Assembly: GCF_006438875.1 (NCBI RefSeq) | Contig: NZ_RCZH01000005.1 | Location: forward strand, 124,001-188,000 | Origin: Flavobacterium pectinovorum | GTDB taxonomy: Bacteria > Bacteroidota > Bacteroidia > Flavobacteriales > Flavobacteriaceae | Length of the DNA stretch: 64,000 nt | Reading direction: 5' to 3' | Shown here: piece by piece, positions 1 to 10,088 of the stretch | Position numbering within the stretch: position 1 is the first letter of the stretch | Layout: every line of letters starts with the position of its first letter | The notes under the pieces: model-generated | The model's input: only the letters and a program-made list of their open reading frames with translations | The model's database searches: none | Told to the model about the DNA's origin: nothing | Program-made: the position numbers and the translations under genes

Positions 1-323
1 TCACTTTGTGGACCTTTATGAACAAACACGGCATATAATCCAGTGGGAATTATTAAAGCTTCCATTTCTTTTGGGATATGATCAAGATCTGAAACTTCTA
101 CTGCTGCCCATTTTTGGAATGTATTATTTGGGTCAAAATTATCAAAATGCCCAACCGGAAAAACTTCAAGCGAATACAAATTTAAATCAACAGCGTTTTT
201 GATTTCTTTTCTTTTAGGCATAAAACCATTCCATAACTGAAAAGTTTTATTTTCTATAAACGACATGTCAATGTGTTTACCGACAAGTTTTTTTTCGGTA
301 AAAATTTTGATTTGGGCTTCCAT
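1..323 (-). CDS. Effector-binding (GyrI-like) domain protein, 3' part cut by window edge
   Basis: An open frame starts at an ATG at 321-323 and runs off the left edge, giving about 107 residues with no stop. It begins MEAQIKIFTEKKLVGKHIDM and later reads PTGLYAVFVHKGPQS, which matches the core of the GyrI-like/AraC effector-binding fold (typically GxYAVFxHKGP). No DNA-binding region precedes this domain, so it is a stand-alone small-molecule binding protein rather than a full AraC regulator, unless a HTH follows outside the window. It starts 11 bp downstream of the DUF4249 stop on the same strand and is probably cotranscribed with the DUF4249 and TonB receptor genes. The ligand is unknown. 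Confidence 0.75.
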   Translation of the reverse strand, partial: MEAQIKIFTEKKLVGKHIDMSFIENKTFQLWNGFMPKRKEIKNAVDLNLYSLEVFPVGHFDNFDPNNTFQKWAAVEVSDLDHIPKEMEALIIPTGLYAVFVHKGPQS

Positions 324-334
324 TTTTTTCTTAA

Positions 335-1156
335 TTATTCGATTTTGTATTTTTTTGTTACGGTTTCACAAAGCGAAAAATACCCTAACGGATAATTTGC
401 TTTGTCTGTTGTATTAATGATGTTTCCTTTTACGGTTGCAGGCGGCGACTGAAACGGTCCGCCAACGTTGCTTCCGGCAATACTGACCAAAATAGTCATG
501 TAATTATAGTATTGTTTTGAAATCCCATAATGTGTTATTTCAATAGTGTTTCCAATTTCTAAATCATCGTCATTTGATTTACTAAAAAATTCATTTCCCT
601 GATAGAACTTATCTTCGTCAGCATAATAAGTTGAGGTTACCTTATTGGAATATAAATATTTGTAAAGATAATAATTGTCTGCGTCACCCGGATCATTATA
701 ATACGCTCTAATTTCTATATCTGTTCCTGCAATTCCGCCTTCGTTATTTTGTTCTATTCTGGTTATTGGAGCGACTGATTTTAAGGTTTCGCTTGCAGTA
801 TATGTATTTCCTTTATTTATTACGGTCAATGTATATTGTTCGTCAATTTTGGGTTTGAAGTTTGTACATATATATCTGCCGGTTTTAGGAACTTCGTTAA
901 AAATAAACAATTGGTTTGTGCTGTTTCGGATAAAAACGGTTGCTCCTGAAACGATTGGGATTTTGCTTTCAAAATAACCTGTTGTAGTCGTTAGTTTGAT
1001 GGTTTGCTGAGCTCCGGTTGTTCCTTTTTCCCAATTAATAGCGGCTTCGATTACTAATTTTGGTGGTGCAGTATCTAAATTTACATCGACAACTTCCTCA
1101 CAACTTGTGAAGAATAATGCTGTAAAAAACAGAATTATTAAGGTTGCTTTTTTCAT
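335..1156 (-). CDS. DUF4249 outer-membrane-associated lipoprotein
   Basis: 273 residues. The N-terminus is a lipoprotein signal (hydrophobic stretch, then FFTSCEE with the lipidated Cys at 19). The start of the mature protein, EEVVDVNLDTAPPKLVIEA, is the hallmark of DUF4249, a family of Bacteroidota lipoproteins usually encoded beside a CarboxypepD_reg-like TonB receptor. The receptor lies 35 bp upstream on the same strand, so the two probably form a surface uptake or sensing pair. In the family this protein is thought to sit at the outer membrane with the receptor; no substrate is suggested by the sequence. Start chosen at the ATG giving the complete signal peptide. Confidence 0.85.
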   Translation of the reverse strand: MKKATLIILFFTALFFTSCEEVVDVNLDTAPPKLVIEAAINWEKGTTGAQQTIKLTTTTGYFESKIPIVSGATVFIRNSTNQLFIFNEVPKTGRYICTNFKPKIDEQYTLTVINKGNTYTASETLKSVAPITRIEQNNEGGIAGTDIEIRAYYNDPGDADNYYLYKYLYSNKVTSTYYADEDKFYQGNEFFSKSNDDDLEIGNTIEITHYGISKQYYNYMTILVSIAGSNVGGPFQSPPATVKGNIINTTDKANYPLGYFSLCETVTKKYKIE

Positions 1157-1191
1157 GTGGTATCTTTTATTTCTTTGAAAGAAAATGGTTT

Positions 1192-3576
1192 TTAAAATTT
1201 AAAATTATAACTCACTGCAGGTACAATCCCAAAAATTGATGTTTGTACTGCTTCATTTGCGCCAGTATCAACATTCTGACGGAAATTTATAGAGGCTGCA
1301 TTATGGCGATTGTATAAGTTGTAAATGCTAAAAACCCATTCGCCTTTCCAGTTTCGGTCTTTATTTGTTCGGGGTGTTAAGGTTGCCGAAACATCTAAAT
1401 GGTGATAAGCCGGCAATCGATTTTCGTTTCGTAATCCATAACTCGGAACTGTAATTCCCAAATATTCATATTGTGCGTTTGGATAGGTAACCGGTTGACC
1501 GGATTGTAAAGCAAAGTTAGCACCAAAAGACCATTTTTCGTTCAAATTATAGGCAGATGTGACCGCTAAATTATGTGTTTTGTCATAAGGAGAACTGTAC
1601 CATTGACCATTGTTTATACCTGTTTCTTCAGGAGTTCTTCCCGGAGTTTGCTGCTGTGATTTTGACAAAGTATAGGAAATCCATCCGTTGAATTTGCCTT
1701 CATTTTTCTTTAGCATAATTTCCAGTCCATAAGCTCGCATTCTTCCGTTTAGAATTACTTGCTCAATGGCGTCATTTGCAATTAAATCGGCACCATCAAT
1801 GTAGTCCAGTCTGTTTTGAATCTTTTTATAATAAGTTTCTACCTCCAGTGAATAAGCTCCATTATTAATGTTTCTAAAGTATCCCAATGCAACCTGATCT
1901 GCAATTTGTGGTTTGATATAATTATCACTAGGCATCCAGACATCAAGCGGAGTAGGAGATGAGGTATTTGATATTAACTGAAGATATTGCGCCATCCGAT
2001 TATAACTTGCTTTAATCGACTGATCGTCATTGAGCTGATACGAAATTGCAAATCTTGGTTCTAAATTATTATAGCTTTGAATAACTTTATTCTGGCTGTA
2101 ATATTTAGTCGAAGTTGGAATTCCTTTTTGATAAATCTGCGTGTCTGTATTGAAAACCACAGGTTCGTTATTTTCGTAATAATTAATGGTTGATGCTCCC
2201 AAACGATAAAATAAACTATAGCGCAATCCATAAGAAACCGTGATCTTTTTCGAAAGTTGATTTTCGGCTTCGATGTAAGCGGCAGGTTCAAAAGCATATT
2301 TTTTGTCTAATTGATCAGGATTGATTCCCGATTTAGAGTCAGTTGGTTTAATGGTTCCCGGATTAAATTCATAATAAATTCCGTTAAGACCATAATTCAA
2401 TTTGAATTTATCTGAAATATAGTTTTTGAAATCGTATTTAATGTTATAATTTTTAATTCCGGAATCCCAATTGAAGCCTACAAAGTTTAAGTCAAGTCCG
2501 TAATAATAATCACTGTAAATCAAAGATAAATTGGCAAATAGTTTATCAGAATATAAATGATTCCAACGCAGGTTTAAAGTTGAATTTCCGTAAGTATTCG
2601 TAAAACTTTTATTCAGGCTAAAAACATCACGACCAAAATAACCGGATAAATACAAGCTGTTATTATCGTTTAATTTATAGCTTAATTTGGTATTTAAATC
2701 ATAGAAATAAGCGGCATTATCTTTATTCTTTTCGGATAGTTTTAGGAATAAATGAGCATAAGAAGCTCTTCCTCCAATTAAAAAGGAACCTTTATCTTTT
2801 ACCAAAGGTCCTTCGGCGAGAATTCGGCTTGAAACCAGTCCGATTCCTCCATTTACATGAAATTCTTTACTGTTTCCATCTTTCTGATAAATATCTAAAA
2901 CCGAAGAAGCTCTTCCGCCATATCGCGCTGGAATTCCGCCTTTATATAATTTTAAATCCTTAATAGCATCAGGATTAAAAACAGAGAAAAAACCAAAAAC
3001 ATGCGAGGAATTAAAGATGGTTGCTTCGTCTAATAAAATTAGGTTTTGATCGGCTCCTCCGCCTCGAACATTGAATCCCGAAGCGCCTTCGCCGGCATTC
3101 GTAACTCCGGGAAGCAGTAAAATCGATTTCAAAACATCGACTTCTCCCATAACGACCGGCATTTTTTTGATAGTAGCAATAGAAAGTTTATTGGTACTCA
3201 TTTCCGGCGATTTGATATTGATTTTTTTTCTGTTATCCGTAATTACGACTTCTTGAAGTTCTTCGCCACCTTCGTTAATGGCAAAATTATTTTTTGTATT
3301 TTGATTTAAAGGAATGATCTTCTGAATGGTTTTATAGCCAACATAACTAATTTCGATTTCATATTCTCCTTTGGGAACTGTAAGGGAATAAAAACCGTAT
3401 TCATTGGTGGTTGTTCCAATTTTTAAAACCGGAATATAAACATTTACTCCAATTAAGGTTTCATTATTTTTATAATCTGTTATTGTACCACTTAAAGTAA
3501 ATTTTTCCTGCGAAAATGAAGTTAGGGTTATTAAGAAGAAGAAGATAAAAAGAAGGCCATTTTTTTTTATAATCAT
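1192..3576 (-). CDS. TonB-dependent receptor with CarboxypepD_reg-like N-terminal domain
   Basis: About 794 residues from the chosen ATG at 3576; the frame stays open 30 bp further upstream but the signal peptide (IIKKNGLLFIFFFLITLTSFSQ) begins here. Order: signal peptide (1-23), CarboxypepD_reg-like beta-sandwich (about 25-105, SGTITDYKNNETLIGVNVYI), plug domain (about 130-230, with GFNVRGGGADQNLILLDEA), then a 22-strand-type barrel ending in the aromatic VSYNFKF. It imports a substrate across the outer membrane using TonB energy; the substrate cannot be read from the sequence. It is somewhat shorter than SusC-type receptors and its partner is DUF4249 rather than SusD, so a glycan is not implied. 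Confidence 0.9.
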   Translation of the reverse strand: MIIKKNGLLFIFFFLITLTSFSQEKFTLSGTITDYKNNETLIGVNVYIPVLKIGTTTNEYGFYSLTVPKGEYEIEISYVGYKTIQKIIPLNQNTKNNFAINEGGEELQEVVITDNRKKINIKSPEMSTNKLSIATIKKMPVVMGEVDVLKSILLLPGVTNAGEGASGFNVRGGGADQNLILLDEATIFNSSHVFGFFSVFNPDAIKDLKLYKGGIPARYGGRASSVLDIYQKDGNSKEFHVNGGIGLVSSRILAEGPLVKDKGSFLIGGRASYAHLFLKLSEKNKDNAAYFYDLNTKLSYKLNDNNSLYLSGYFGRDVFSLNKSFTNTYGNSTLNLRWNHLYSDKLFANLSLIYSDYYYGLDLNFVGFNWDSGIKNYNIKYDFKNYISDKFKLNYGLNGIYYEFNPGTIKPTDSKSGINPDQLDKKYAFEPAAYIEAENQLSKKITVSYGLRYSLFYRLGASTINYYENNEPVVFNTDTQIYQKGIPTSTKYYSQNKVIQSYNNLEPRFAISYQLNDDQSIKASYNRMAQYLQLISNTSSPTPLDVWMPSDNYIKPQIADQVALGYFRNINNGAYSLEVETYYKKIQNRLDYIDGADLIANDAIEQVILNGRMRAYGLEIMLKKNEGKFNGWISYTLSKSQQQTPGRTPEETGINNGQWYSSPYDKTHNLAVTSAYNLNEKWSFGANFALQSGQPVTYPNAQYEYLGITVPSYGLRNENRLPAYHHLDVSATLTPRTNKDRNWKGEWVFSIYNLYNRHNAASINFRQNVDTGANEAVQTSIFGIVPAVSYNFKF

Positions 3577-3668
3577 TGTCTTGGTTTTGAAACACATAGT
3601 TAACAATTCTTGCCAAATATAACTACGGAACGTTTGTTAAACATTAGTTAAGAATAATTTCTTTTTTA

Positions 3669-3781
3669 AAGGTTCAAAGGTTCAAAGATACAGAGGTTCA
3701 GAGTTTTTGGTTTAAAACAAAAAAAAGACAACCGTAAAGTTGTCTTTTTTATATTTCTGTAGAGACGCACAGCAGTGCGTC
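3669..3781. repeat. Intergenic GGTTCAAAG words, terminator and GACGCAC hairpin
   Basis: The space between icd and the TonB receptor holds three recurring elements. At 3669-3705 there are degenerate tandem copies of GGTTCAAAG. At 3721-3750 lies a terminator hairpin. At 3764-3781 is the palindromic stem GACGCAC-agca-GTGCGTC. The first and third recur together at 44.4-44.6 kb, which marks them as interspersed families rather than chance. Confidence 0.8.
3721..3750 (-). terminator. Rho-independent terminator of icd
   Basis: AAGACAAC-cgtaaa-GTTGTCTT flanked by A and T runs on both sides, 52 bp downstream of the icd stop. The flanking runs let it act on either strand, but only icd runs into it. 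Confidence 0.85.
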
Positions 3782-3801
3782 TTTATCAAATTGTCTTTGT
3801 A

Positions 3802-6036
<2,235 letters not shown>

Positions 6037-6097
6037 TTATAATCGTATCGCCGAGATTAAGCGATGTAAAGGTATAGTCGGCTCAGAATGAGCGGAG

Positions 6098-6105
6098 CAA
6101 ATATA
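6098..6105 (-). promoter_or_regulatory. -7 box TATATTTG upstream of icd
   Basis: Exact match to the Bacteroidota sigma-ABfr -7 consensus TAnnTTTG, 74 bp upstream of the icd ATG. A small inverted repeat, CGAAAAC-n6-GTTTTCG (6118-6137), sits immediately upstream and might be a regulatory site. Confidence 0.6.
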
Positions 6106-6389
6106 ATAAAAACACTCCGAAAACGGTGTAGTTTTCGTGAGAAATGCCGAAATTATCAGATTGTTATTTCGGACTCATTAAATTGCTAAATCGATGATTT
6201 TGATATTAAAAAATTACGGTTTTGATGAATCAAAGTTAAAAGTCAAAGGTTCCTAAAAAGGAAAACATCAGAAGTCGTAGAAATCCGTTTAACCTTTGAT
6301 AGTTTTTGTCTGAAAAGTTGTATTTTTGGCTAAAATGCAATAGACATATAACAAATGTGAGATACATTGTTTAATATGTTTTTTACCTG

Positions 6390-6421
6390 TTGTTTATTAT
6401 TACCCTTAATCGTTATCTTTG
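6390..6421 (+). promoter_or_regulatory. Promoter of the XRE gene, probably leaderless
   Basis: -7 box TATCTTTG at 6414-6421 and a TTG at 6390-6392, a 21-bp spacer, resembling the Bacteroidota -33/-7 arrangement. The ATG begins at 6426, only 5 nt after the -7 box, where transcription would normally start. Confidence 0.6.
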
Positions 6422-6425
6422 AATT

Positions 6426-6836
6426 ATGAGCACACTAACAAAACCAAATCATATAGGGCGAAAAATTAGCCGTATTCGTGAACTTCGTGATATGAAACAG
6501 GAAGCTTTGGCACAAGCTTTAGGAACAAATCAACAAGCTATATCTGCTTTAGAAAATAGTGAAACTATAGATGAACAAAAACTTGCAGAAGTTGCAAAAG
6601 CACTTTGTGTAACACCAGAAGCAATTAAAAATTTTTCAGAAGAAAATATGATTAGTTATTTTAATAGTTTCCATGATAACAGTGTCAATAATGGTAATTT
6701 TGCAAATAATCATTGTACTTTTAATCCATTGGATAAATTAATTGAAACTTTCCATGAAAAAGAAAAGCTTTACGAACGTTTATTACAATCCGAAAAAGAC
6801 AAAATCGAATATTTGGAAAAACTATTAAATAAATAG
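6426..6836 (+). CDS. XRE-family (Cro/CI-type HTH) transcriptional regulator
   Basis: 136 residues. The HTH_3 domain spans about 12-68: GRKISRIRELRDMKQEALAQ, then GTNQQAISALEN as recognition region, and VAKALCVTPEAIKNF. The C-terminal 45 residues are asparagine-rich then strongly charged (EKEKLYERLLQSEKDKIEYLEKLL), a likely coiled coil for dimerisation. It resembles the short XRE proteins common in Flavobacterium genomes that have an Asn-rich linker after the HTH. The gene stands alone, has a near-leaderless promoter, and its operators are unknown. Confidence 0.85.
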   Translation: MSTLTKPNHIGRKISRIRELRDMKQEALAQALGTNQQAISALENSETIDEQKLAEVAKALCVTPEAIKNFSEENMISYFNSFHDNSVNNGNFANNHCTFNPLDKLIETFHEKEKLYERLLQSEKDKIEYLEKLLNK

Positions 6837-7062
6837 AATACCAATTTTCATTAAAATACAAACCGATGCTTTATGAGTGTTGGTTTTTTTATTTTGGGCG
6901 TGTCCCTCCGGGCCGGGCTATCCGTTTCAAGTCCTCGCACTTCCTTCGTCAGGCTGTGGGCTTTCCACTTCTATCCCTCACGCAAAACCGTAGAAGAAGA
7001 AATTTTTGTTTATTAGAAAATAAATCAATTTCATTATTTAAGACATCTGTTTTTACGGTTTT

Positions 7063-7256
7063 TTGTTCCATCGGAACATCTCATCGGTAGCCAAATAAAT
7101 ACGGCGTTTTTTACGTTCCGTAGGAACGTTTGATTTTATAAATAATGACATCAAAAACACATACAGATTAGACACACAATTTGTCAAACGTCCTTACAGG
7201 ACGATATTTTTCACGATCTATTTTTTTTCTACCGATGAGATGTTCCGATGGAACAA
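7063..7256. mobile_element. MITE-like element with 28-bp perfect terminal inverted repeats
   Basis: Arms at 7063-7090 and 7229-7256 are exact reverse complements (TTGTTCCATCGGAACATCTC... and its complement). Inside them is a second inverted repeat, GTTCCGTAGGAACGTTTGA (from about 7114) against TCAAACGTCCTTACAGGAC (ending near 7202). The same architecture, with diverged words, occurs at 53399-53581, and a damaged copy lies at 9684-9830. There is no coding capacity, so mobility would depend on a transposase elsewhere. Confidence 0.65.
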
Positions 7257-7623
7257 ATTGTTGTTGACTACTCAATCTTGTCATTTATGACAAGATTGCG
7301 AATATTAGATAACGTAAACCTTTGTCAAAGTTTTAAACTTTGACAAAGGTATCCACAGTTCTATTTGACAGAGCAAGAAAGCCAAAACTAAACGAAAATA
7401 TTGTTATGAAAATGATTGCCCTAGCCCCGATAGTCCCGAAGCTTCGGGAGGAAATCCTTTTGTGTAATGAAATGGAGCAAAAGATTGAAACGAATAGCGG
7501 GATTAGCTCCTGAAAAAGATTTGGTATTATTATAGAAATCGAAATGACAAAACCTTTAAGAAACCTGTTGGGTTTGGCATAAACTAAATTCAAGATATTT
7601 TTTTTTAAAAAAAAACAGACACA

Positions 7624-7661
7624 AAAAAAACTCGTTTCAAATAAATGAAACGAGCTTTTTT
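7624..7661 (-). terminator. Rho-independent terminator of rplS
   Basis: Stem CTCGTTTCA / TGAAACGAG with A and T runs, 20 bp after the rplS stop. Confidence 0.85.
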
Positions 7662-7680
7662 ATAACAAAGAGATAAATGA

Positions 7681-8031
7681 TTATCTTCTTTTATCTTTAA
7701 TCTTAGCTTTTTTACCAGTAAGTTCTCTGAAGTAGAAAATTCTAGCTCTACGTACAGCTCCTTTTTTGTTGATTTCAATTTTCTGTAAAGCTGGTAAGTT
7801 TACTGGGAAGATACGCTCAACTCCAATTGCACCTGACATTTTACGGATAGTAAAAGTTTCTGTGTTACCAGAACCTCTTCTTTGAATAACAACTCCTTTG
7901 AAAAACTGAGTTCTTGTTTTTTCACCCTCTTTAATTTCGTAGAAAACTGTGATAGTATCTCCAGCTCCGAAAACAGGGAAATCTTTTTTAGCAACTAATT
8001 CGGTTTGAACGAATTTCATTAAATCTGCCAT
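7681..8031 (-). CDS. rplS: 50S ribosomal protein L19
   Basis: 116 residues, usual length. It sits at the 30S-50S interface. Conserved segments are all present: FGAGDTITVFYEIKEGEKTR, QFFKGVVIQRRGSG, TFTIRKMSGAIGVERIFPV and the basic C-terminus with RARIFYFRELTGKKAKIK. It follows trmD on the same strand as in the classical rpsP-rimM-trmD-rplS order, but the 223-bp gap holds its own -7 box, so rplS can be transcribed alone. Confidence 0.97.
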   Translation of the reverse strand: MADLMKFVQTELVAKKDFPVFGAGDTITVFYEIKEGEKTRTQFFKGVVIQRRGSGNTETFTIRKMSGAIGVERIFPVNLPALQKIEINKKGAVRRARIFYFRELTGKKAKIKDKRR

Positions 8032-8104
8032 GATATCTTGTAATTATGGTTTTTGTATAGAGCAACATTCACGGATCTCGCCAGAGGTTGGTCTAATTTG
8101 GGTG

Positions 8105-8112
8105 CAAATGTA
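8105..8112 (-). promoter_or_regulatory. -7 box TACATTTG for rplS
   Basis: Matches TAnnTTTG about 73 bp upstream of the rplS ATG, leaving a leader that could hold a ribosomal-protein autoregulatory structure, though none is evident. Confidence 0.55.
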
Positions 8113-8175
8113 GAAAATAATTATGAATTATAAATTATGAATTGTAAATTATTTTAAGTATCTGATAAAAAGAGT

Positions 8176-8250
8176 GTTAGTCGCAGTTTCAGTCGCAGTC
8201 TCAGTATTAACCGCAATCAAATTCACTGAAAACTGGGACTGAGACTGAAA
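8176..8250. repeat. CAGTC-word inverted repeat between trmD and rplS
   Basis: AGTCGCAGTTTCAGTCGCAG followed, after about 20 bp, by GAAAACTGGGACTGAGACTG. The arms pair imperfectly. It belongs to the same hexamer family as 18881-18938, 24277-24331 and 62963-63050, and may terminate trmD transcripts. Confidence 0.65.
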
Positions 8251-8254
8251 ACTT

Positions 8255-8929
8255 TTACTCGAGAAGATCCGGACGTCTGTTCTTTGTATGTTCATACGCC
8301 ATATCCTCACGCCATTTGTCAATTTTGGCGAAATGTCCGCTGGTTAAAACCTCCGGAACTTTCCATCCTTTATAATCTGCAGGTCTTGTATATATAGGTC
8401 CTGAAAGTAAATTATCCTGAAAACTATCTGTCAATGCTGAAGTTTCGTCGCTTAAAACACCTGGAATTAAACGAATCAAAGCATCAGATAAAACTAAAGC
8501 GCCTAATTCTCCGCCTGATAAAACGTAATCACCAATCGAAATTTCTTTGGTAATAAAATGATCACGAACACGCTGATCTACACCTTTATAATGTCCGCAT
8601 AAAATGATAATGTTTTCATACATCGACATTGTATTGGCCATTTTTTGATTCAGCGTTTCTCCGTCAGGTGACATATAGATGATTTCGTCATATTCGCGTT
8701 CGCTTTTCAAATGCGTAATGCAAGCATCAATTGGCTGAACTGTCATAACCATTCCGGCGCCTCCTCCAAACGGATAATCGTCGACACTTTTTTGTTTATT
8801 CGTAGTATAATCGCGTAAATTATGAAAATGAACTTCTACAAGACCTTTGTCTATAGCACGTTTCATAATCGAAGCCTCAAATGGACTCTTTAATAATTCC
8901 GGTAAAATCGTTATAATGTCAATTCGCAT
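8255..8929 (-). CDS. trmD: tRNA (guanine37-N1)-methyltransferase
   Basis: 224 residues, the normal length. It methylates G37 next to the anticodon, preventing +1 frameshifts. Signatures: [20 protein letters not shown] at the start, [26 protein letters not shown] and [16 protein letters not shown], which form the deep trefoil knot that binds S-adenosylmethionine; the catalytic Asp of the C-terminal part is in the [21 protein letters not shown] segment region. A -7 box at 8956-8963 lies 26 bp upstream. It precedes rplS on the same strand, a conserved pairing. Confidence 0.97.
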   Translation of the reverse strand: MRIDIITILPELLKSPFEASIMKRAIDKGLVEVHFHNLRDYTTNKQKSVDDYPFGGGAGMVMTVQPIDACITHLKSEREYDEIIYMSPDGETLNQKMANTMSMYENIIILCGHYKGVDQRVRDHFITKEISIGDYVLSGGELGALVLSDALIRLIPGVLSDETSALTDSFQDNLLSGPIYTRPADYKGWKVPEVLTSGHFAKIDKWREDMAYEHTKNRRPDLLE

Positions 8930-8955
8930 TTTTTTTCTTCAATAGTTCTAAGCGG

Positions 8956-8963
8956 CAAAGATA
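8956..8963 (-). promoter_or_regulatory. -7 box TATCTTTG for trmD
   Basis: Exact TAnnTTTG match 26 bp upstream of the trmD ATG on the minus strand. Confidence 0.6.
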
Positions 8964-9151
8964 CAAAGTTAATATTTGAGAATTTTAAGATTTTAAAATT
9001 GAAATAATTGCTTTTCTAAGAATGTTTGAAACGGAATTTTTTGTTTTTTAATTTGTTTAAAATCAGTTTGATATAGTATTTTGTATTGGGATTCGTACAC
9101 TAATTTTTATTATATTTAAATCATTTTAGAATAATTTAAAATCAAAATAAG

Positions 9152-9616
9152 ATGAGAAAACTAATAACAATCGCAGTTGCAGTTTTTATGTTTATTTCCT
9201 GTAACAACCAAAATCAACCAAAAATTGAGGATACTGCTCAAAATGAAAAATTGGTAAAGCAATACTTCGATCATTTTAATAATCATGATTGGAAAAAGAT
9301 GTCGGAAATGTATATCGAAACGGCTGACTTTAAAGATCCTTCTTTCGGAAAAGGAATCGTAAAACAAACCCGCAAACAAACGGAAGATAAATATGCGGAG
9401 TTAAATAAGATTTTCCCGGATTTGCATGATAAAATTATCCAGATTTATCCATCGGGAGAAAAGAATATAATTGTAGAATTTGTTTCAACAGGAACTGCGC
9501 CGGATAATTCAAAATTAGAATTACCTATCTGTACTGTTTTCACGATCGAGAACGGATTAATCACCAAAGATTTTACGTATTTTGATAATTTTGAAGCAGA
9601 TACGAGTAAGAAATAG
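9152..9616 (+). CDS. NTF2/SnoaL-like lipoprotein
   Basis: 154 residues. It has a lipoprotein signal (MRKLITIAVAVFMFISC, lipidated Cys 17), then a single SnoaL/NTF2-like alpha+beta domain: LVKQYFDHFNNHDWKKMSEM, a middle section ending in IFPDLHDKIIQIYPSG, and VFTIENGLITKDFTYFDNF. This is the pattern of polyketide-cyclase-like/ester-cyclase proteins, which form a cone-shaped ligand pocket. The pocket fits many small molecules, so no reaction can be named. It stands alone, with a repeat-rich region downstream. Confidence 0.75.
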   Translation: MRKLITIAVAVFMFISCNNQNQPKIEDTAQNEKLVKQYFDHFNNHDWKKMSEMYIETADFKDPSFGKGIVKQTRKQTEDKYAELNKIFPDLHDKIIQIYPSGEKNIIVEFVSTGTAPDNSKLELPICTVFTIENGLITKDFTYFDNFEADTSKK

Positions 9617-10088
9617 AAATCATACCAGTTGTAGTTCCATAGAACAATGTCATTAGTTAGGGAAAAATCCGATGGAACAATTTGTTTTGTTCCATCGGAA
9701 CATTTCATTGGTAGCCCAATAAATATGGCGTTTTTTCAAGTTCCGTAGGAACGATTGATTTTATAAATAATAATTGGTAAAAACATATACAGATTACAGA
9801 TACAATTTCTCAAACGTCCCAATGGGACAATGTCATTAAGTTAAGCTTTTAAAAAATAAAATTATTGCAGATCAAATCCGTTTTTATCCGCGTTTTTACA
9901 AAGTAAATCTGTTTTTATCCGCGTCAAAATTAGACGCTGATTTTACTGATTCGCTAAAGCGAAAACGCTGATAAAAACGGATTTTTCTAATTACTTTCTT
10001 TCAATTAAAAGGTCAAAAAATATTTGATAAGAAAACCAAATAGAAAATGAAAACAGCTATTTTTTTGAATATATTTAACGAAAAGTAT
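9617..10088. repeat. Intergenic region with two damaged repeat elements
   Basis: About 470 bp. It contains a degenerate MITE end (9645-9661, CAATGTCATTAGTTAGG) and a left half of the GTTCC-type element (9684-9830, related to 7063-7256). A truncated copy of the 18-bp-TIR element follows at 9828-10000. The promoter of the next gene must lie in the last 90 bp, but no clear -7 box was found. Confidence 0.7.
9828..10000 (-). mobile_element. Truncated copy of the CAATGTCATTAAGTTAAG element
   Basis: Starts with the intact 18-bp terminal repeat (9828-9845) and follows the reverse complement of the copies at 38976-39198 and 42102-42322 up to TTCTAATTACTTTCTT. There the match stops, so about 50 bp and the second terminal repeat are missing. 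Confidence 0.75.

Larger units (their letters stand above)
6039..6425. other. Divergent intergenic region icd / XRE regulator
   Basis: 387 bp without a gene. It contains the icd promoter (6098-6105), the CGAAAAC/GTTTTCG inverted repeat (6118-6137) and the XRE gene promoter at 6390-6421. Nothing else is recognisable. Confidence 0.6.
6837..7680. repeat. Repeat-filled intergenic region
   Basis: 844 bp with no credible gene. It contains a GC-richer segment (about 6895-6975, CCCTCCGGGCCGGGCTATCC), a word common in Flavobacterium intergenic DNA as I recall it. Next comes an inverted-repeat element with 28-bp arms (7063-7256). It is followed by a GACAAGATTG-type stretch, the hairpin CCTTTGTCAAAGTT/AACTTTGACAAAGG (7319-7349), a CCCGAAGCTTCGGG palindrome (about 7437-7450), and the rplS terminator. 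Open frames crossing the region (for example 7333-7593 minus) have no family resemblance and run through the repeats. Confidence 0.8.

Noticed and set aside
7333-7593. 86-codon minus-strand open frame
   Set aside because: It reads through the hairpin and palindromic repeats, with a composition that matches them rather than a protein.
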